NCBI GenBank assembly: GCA_946482615.1
Contig: CAMLSF010000015.1
Location: forward strand, 1-39,980
DNA: 39,980 bases
Direction of reading: 5' to 3'
Origin: an uncultured Chromatiaceae bacterium
GTDB taxonomy: Bacteria; Pseudomonadota; Gammaproteobacteria; Enterobacterales; Alteromonadaceae
Under the pieces are notes generated by a model. It did no database searches. It was not told the DNA's origin and saw nothing but the letters and a program-made list of their open reading frames with translations. A program made the translations under genes and the position numbers. Shown piece after piece: positions 38,301 to 39,980 of the stretch. Numbering within the stretch: position 1 is the first letter of the stretch; each line of letters begins with the position of its first letter.

Positions 38301-39395
38301 CAGATAGGCGATAACATTGTTACCCCAGGTTTCTGTTGCTCCTTCTTTGAGCCAGGGATCTCTGGTACTGATAGGACCATGGCTTAAAGTCACCAGTTGG
38401 TCATCTGCGGATTGCTTGCCAGGTGCGTCCTGAGGCAGTCTGGCTGTAGATGGCAGTAAATCATTGCCACGAGGGCCATCCAAAGGATGTTTGGTTTCAG
38501 GATCGGCCCAGACTCTGTAGCTGACATCGGCATGGCTAATCTGGTTATTTTCAATCAGGACCTTGCCTGTTTCTGCTGAAATCAGATAAGAAAAAGCTTT
38601 GTTTACACCGGTTTTGGCTTCAATGGCATGTAGCTCAACCAAATAAGCTGGTACTAAAGCACTGTTTTTCTCTGTATTTCTGAAATACAGCGATTTCACT
38701 CTTACTTCGTCTTTCAGTTTCCAGCTGTTTGCAGTGGTGTCTGCATTCAATAGGTTGTAATTATGCTGAGAACCTTTGCTGCTCAGCTTGCCTTTAAGCG
38801 GCTCGGACGTCATATGCTGATAAGCAATTTGAGCAGCTTTTGCTTCGCTGAGCTTTGAAGGTGCCGCCTGAGCTGAAGCAACTGAATTTGTGGCTGCAGC
38901 TGCTTTGTTCAACTTAGTGGTTGGGGCAAAATAACCGGAAATAGCCTTTGGCTGGTACTGTCTGTCCAGCATCAGGCTTAAAACCTGTCCAAAGACTTCT
39001 TTGCCCTGATGCATTTGCTGAAAACGCACTATGACAGGACCACGGCCATTGTCATGAATGTCCAGCAACTTTGCATTGGAGCTATCCATGCTGGCAACTC
39101 CGATAAAAGCGCCCTGAGCTTCAATACTTTTTCTGGCCAGGTTTTCTACATCTATCGCATTTTTGGGGGATACTTTGATCTTCGATGTAGCGCTGATTGC
39201 GCTATCATCTTTGATCCAATGAAAAGTGGTGCTACCCAGTGAAGGATCAAAAGTAGATTTGTAGCCATTCACTTCGGTCAGGTTATTTTTCTCTATCAGG
39301 TCGTACTTATTTTTTCCGGATAGATCCGGAATATCTGCTGTGGCTGCTGTAGAAAATACAGCACCAAGCAGCATATATGATGCGCGTTTTAACAT
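35358..39395 (-). CDS. Secreted M36 (fungalysin-type) metalloprotease with PA domain and GlyGly-CTERM tail
   Basis: The 1,345-residue preproenzyme has a signal peptide (MLKRASYMLLGAVFSTAATA) and a long propeptide with FTP and PepSY-like parts (~25-290). The M36 catalytic domain has the zinc motif HEFFH (His640, Glu641, His644) and a third ligand, Glu668, in GEGWSDFAAL. A protease-associated (PA) domain is inserted in the catalytic part (~490-620; GKIALVLRGNCDFIQKTYYA). Beta-rich and jelly-roll-like domains follow (~870-1200), then an Ig/PKD-like domain (~1210-1300). The C-terminus has DSGGGAFSPLWLIAGLWFWV and RRR, a GlyGly-CTERM-type tail, but with ~18 extra residues (LQLTAAWYYRNNNKNKLAN) beyond the basic cap, which is unusual. 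AAGG precedes the ATG. It is first in an operon with the double subtilase. Confidence 0.92.
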   Translation of the reverse strand: MLKRASYMLLGAVFSTAATADIPDLSGKNKYDLIEKNNLTEVNGYKSTFDPSLGSTTFHWIKDDSAISATSKIKVSPKNAIDVENLARKSIEAQGAFIGVASMDSSNAKLLDIHDNGRGPVIVRFQQMHQGKEVFGQVLSLMLDRQYQPKAISGYFAPTTKLNKAAAATNSVASAQAAPSKLSEAKAAQIAYQHMTSEPLKGKLSSKGSQHNYNLLNADTTANSWKLKDEVRVKSLYFRNTEKNSALVPAYLVELHAIEAKTGVNKAFSYLISAETGKVLIENNQISHADVSYRVWADPETKHPLDGPRGNDLLPSTARLPQDAPGKQSADDQLVTLSHGPISTRDPWLKEGATETWGNNVIAYLDIAGIDGFDRYLGDMIPEMTAPGVFDYQGDALGIPSTEQVRKSSTVNLFYLINWLHDDWYDNGLDEASGNAQMDNYGRGGLGGDPIFAEAQDWSGRNNANMYTPGDGKSPVMQMYLWDGVIDGEVTVLAPANVGPFVIGGANYGPTGFDVEADVVLVNDGINSPFDGCEGPLANAAEISGKIALVLRGNCDFIQKTYYAEQAGALAVLVVDNAMSDKPPHLGGDNPAAKIPTASLTANDGGQLMGILFSNQQATVRLRRANTDIDGTVDFSIVTHEFFHYVSNRLIGDGSGLNYSTQGRAMGEGWSDFAALLMTVREEDRLVAGNDKYQGPYGMGMHITDNTYLGLRRAPYSTDMSVYPMTFKHMVNGVPLPDTAPISYGHDGADNSEIHASGEIWANTLWEFYASLLNDPRYSFEQAKERMQDYLIASLKMTPVQPTFLEARDALLAVTQATDTKDWELAAKAFAKRGMGVGAEAPDRYSLVFDGIKESFEAIAASYKVVETKFDYNYDNGSLGYCSKDGIIDADETTRLTIKLQTTGTVSLTQPITAKLVSDAKVTFSNNGVLTFPVPADSSTGETSASILVTLNEASTAEKVGLELQFDDYVDGNIKVVKPEPLHITEYVNFDPVKQIYSDDMQNPSLSRVQWQIESTSINPMQGWKVIQLDDQNQVWHGPDNNRFGSISLTTPEIEVSLYESFVLSFNHWFSFETDPEYPQLGLDVGLIQISVNGSPFSNISDFGVYPYNGYYNETFEAAFVGRLNDSQSLEPVQIDFGTSLAGTKVRLRFVSASDAFAGDIGWLIDNVAVTGAQTAPFMAVTTNSTACDNRPLYLQMGPDMQVLEHDTKGVHPLVQLNAEVLDRDGLGTVSAQWVQVAGPKVELSDLYSLTPSFKTPVVSSNTLLSFRLSVSQGDKVVEDTINVTILDAPAVIPEAPAPQPVADSGGGAFSPLWLIAGLWFWVRRRLQLTAAWYYRNNNKNKLAN

Positions 39396-39879
39396 GGTTA
39401 ACCTTGATTCTTATAAGTAATGCGAAGACTCCGCTTTGTTTTTTAACAAACCGGAAACCGTGCCTTTATGTCTATCCAAAATTTTTATCCAGGCGTTAGT
39501 TATGCAAGATTCGTCTGGTAGGAAGTCGGTTATAAAGTAAAGGGTTAAAAACTGTCAATGACGTCTGGTAGCGCAATCATTATGATTTTTATCTGTTCTT
39601 TTTCAATGTGGCCGTCCAGAGCGCTACCTGTATGGCTGTCCCTTTTATGGTTTCAGGTAGGTGATTTTTTTTCAACAATGCTGATCGGATCTGTTGCTTA
39701 GGAGTAGTTTTATTTTTTCATTCCATTTAGTTATAAGAGATCGATATCCATTCTTGATAAAAAGACGTTTAGACGTCTAATATGCGGGCTCGAACGAAAA
39801 AGCTTTGATTGAGGTCGCCACTCTAACCAAATCAGAGCATAGTGGTACTAAACCGCTGTCCAGACAGCAGGAGCCTGAA
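39396..39879. other. Divergent intergenic region M36 protease / cysG
   Basis: This 484-bp gap has no convincing gene. It contains an imperfect 24-bp palindrome (39431-39454; CCGCTTTGTT / AACAAACCGG around TTTT) near the protease start, two copies of CGTCTGGTAG exactly 50 bp apart (39512-39521, 39562-39571) and an inverted repeat GGTAGCGC (39567-39574) / GCGCTACC (39621-39628). The cysG promoter with tandem MetJ-like boxes is near the right end. The left elements probably belong to protease regulation; the regulator is unknown. Confidence 0.55.
39754..39784 (+). promoter_or_regulatory. cysG promoter with tandem MetJ-type operator
   Basis: A -35 TTGATA (39754-39759), an 18-bp spacer and a -10 TAATAT (39778-39783) make a good sigma-70 promoter. 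Between and touching them are two adjacent 8-mers, AGACGTTT (39763-39770) and AGACGTCT (39771-39778), matching the MetJ box AGACGTCT at 7 and 8 positions. MetJ with S-adenosylmethionine binds two or more such tandem boxes and blocks the promoter. A near copy of the 39766-39784 segment lies in the cysJ promoter. Confidence 0.75.
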
Positions 39880-39980
39880 GTGCAGTATTTGCCTATTTTT
39901 GCCCAACTAAAAAACCGTCCCGTCCTGCTGGTGGGTGCTGGTCATGTGGCATTACGTAAGGCTGGTACTTTACTGAAAGC
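39880..39980 (+). CDS. cysG: Siroheme synthase, N-terminal part (cut by window end)
   Basis: Only the first 33 codons are visible. They begin at GTG with CAGGAG 7 bases upstream, and read (M)QYLPIFAQLKNRPVLLVG then AGHVALRKAGTLL. This matches the start of CysG/Met8-type enzymes: a short LPIF lead, then the NAD-binding loop VGAGHVALRKA, which oxidises precorrin-2 on the way to siroheme. Whether it is the three-activity CysG or the single-domain dehydrogenase/ferrochelatase cannot be told. Siroheme is the cofactor of the CysI encoded at 19811. The MetJ-like promoter upstream suggests control by methionine status. Confidence 0.9.
   Translation, partial: MQYLPIFAQLKNRPVLLVGAGHVALRKAGTLLK

Noticed and set aside
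1..39980. CRISPR array, insertion sequence, integrase, prophage or toxin–antitoxin genes
   Set aside because: No regular repeats, transposase motifs or phage genes were seen; composition and gene content are uniform and chromosomal.

Overview
The window looks like the chromosome of a free-living, aerobic, secretion-rich gammaproteobacterium of the Alteromonadales/Chromatiaceae type (a Rheinheimera/Alishewanella-like relative is my best guess from protein style, not from a search). Clues are the polA–Spot 42 RNA pair, a Rep helicase and UbiK very close to the enterobacterial proteins, a cysJIH sulfite-reduction operon, a catalase–ankyrin pair, several c-di-GMP enzymes, and large secreted proteases ending in GlyGly-CTERM-type sorting tails. 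Base composition and codon style look even throughout. I see no insertion sequence, integrase, prophage, CRISPR array, tRNA or rRNA.

Layout. (1) 1-3753: the small RNA Spot 42 (spf) and polA on the minus strand, then a DnaA-box-containing gap. (2) 3754-9083: cytochrome c5; a GAF-GAF-GGDEF-(degenerate EAL) diguanylate cyclase; rep on the other strand, overlapping the cyclase tail to tail. (3) 9084-11343: ubiK and a secreted amidohydrolase, then a small exported protein and a 52-residue acidic protein ending in a Cys pair. (4) 11514-14039: periplasmic catalase and its ankyrin partner, convergent with a YoaB/RidA-type protein. (5) 14055-17843: a YggN-like exported protein and a large hybrid sensor kinase with a periplasmic TPR sensor. 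(6) 18009-22288: cysJ-cysI-cysH. (7) 22486-29775: an EAL phosphodiesterase, a DUF4377-type lipoprotein, a TPR-GGDEF cyclase, a TPR lipoprotein and the Na+/Ser-Thr symporter SstT. (8) 29845-39395: a two-gene minus-strand operon for an M36 metalloprotease and a giant double subtilase. (9) 39880-end: the start of cysG.

How the genes work together. cysJIH and cysG, 18 kb apart, cover sulfite reduction and the siroheme it needs. Both carry the same 19-bp promoter element (17/19 identical) that looks like tandem MetJ boxes. Two cyclases and one phosphodiesterase, each joined to its own sensory domain, suggest local c-di-GMP input. The M36/S8 pair is probably a secreted protein-degrading unit.

The most unusual object is the 1,833-residue S8 protein. 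It is two complete paralogous preproteins joined in one frame: the C-terminal membrane-sorting tail of the first runs directly into the signal peptide of the second. This could be a bacterial secreted polyprotein that is split during export.
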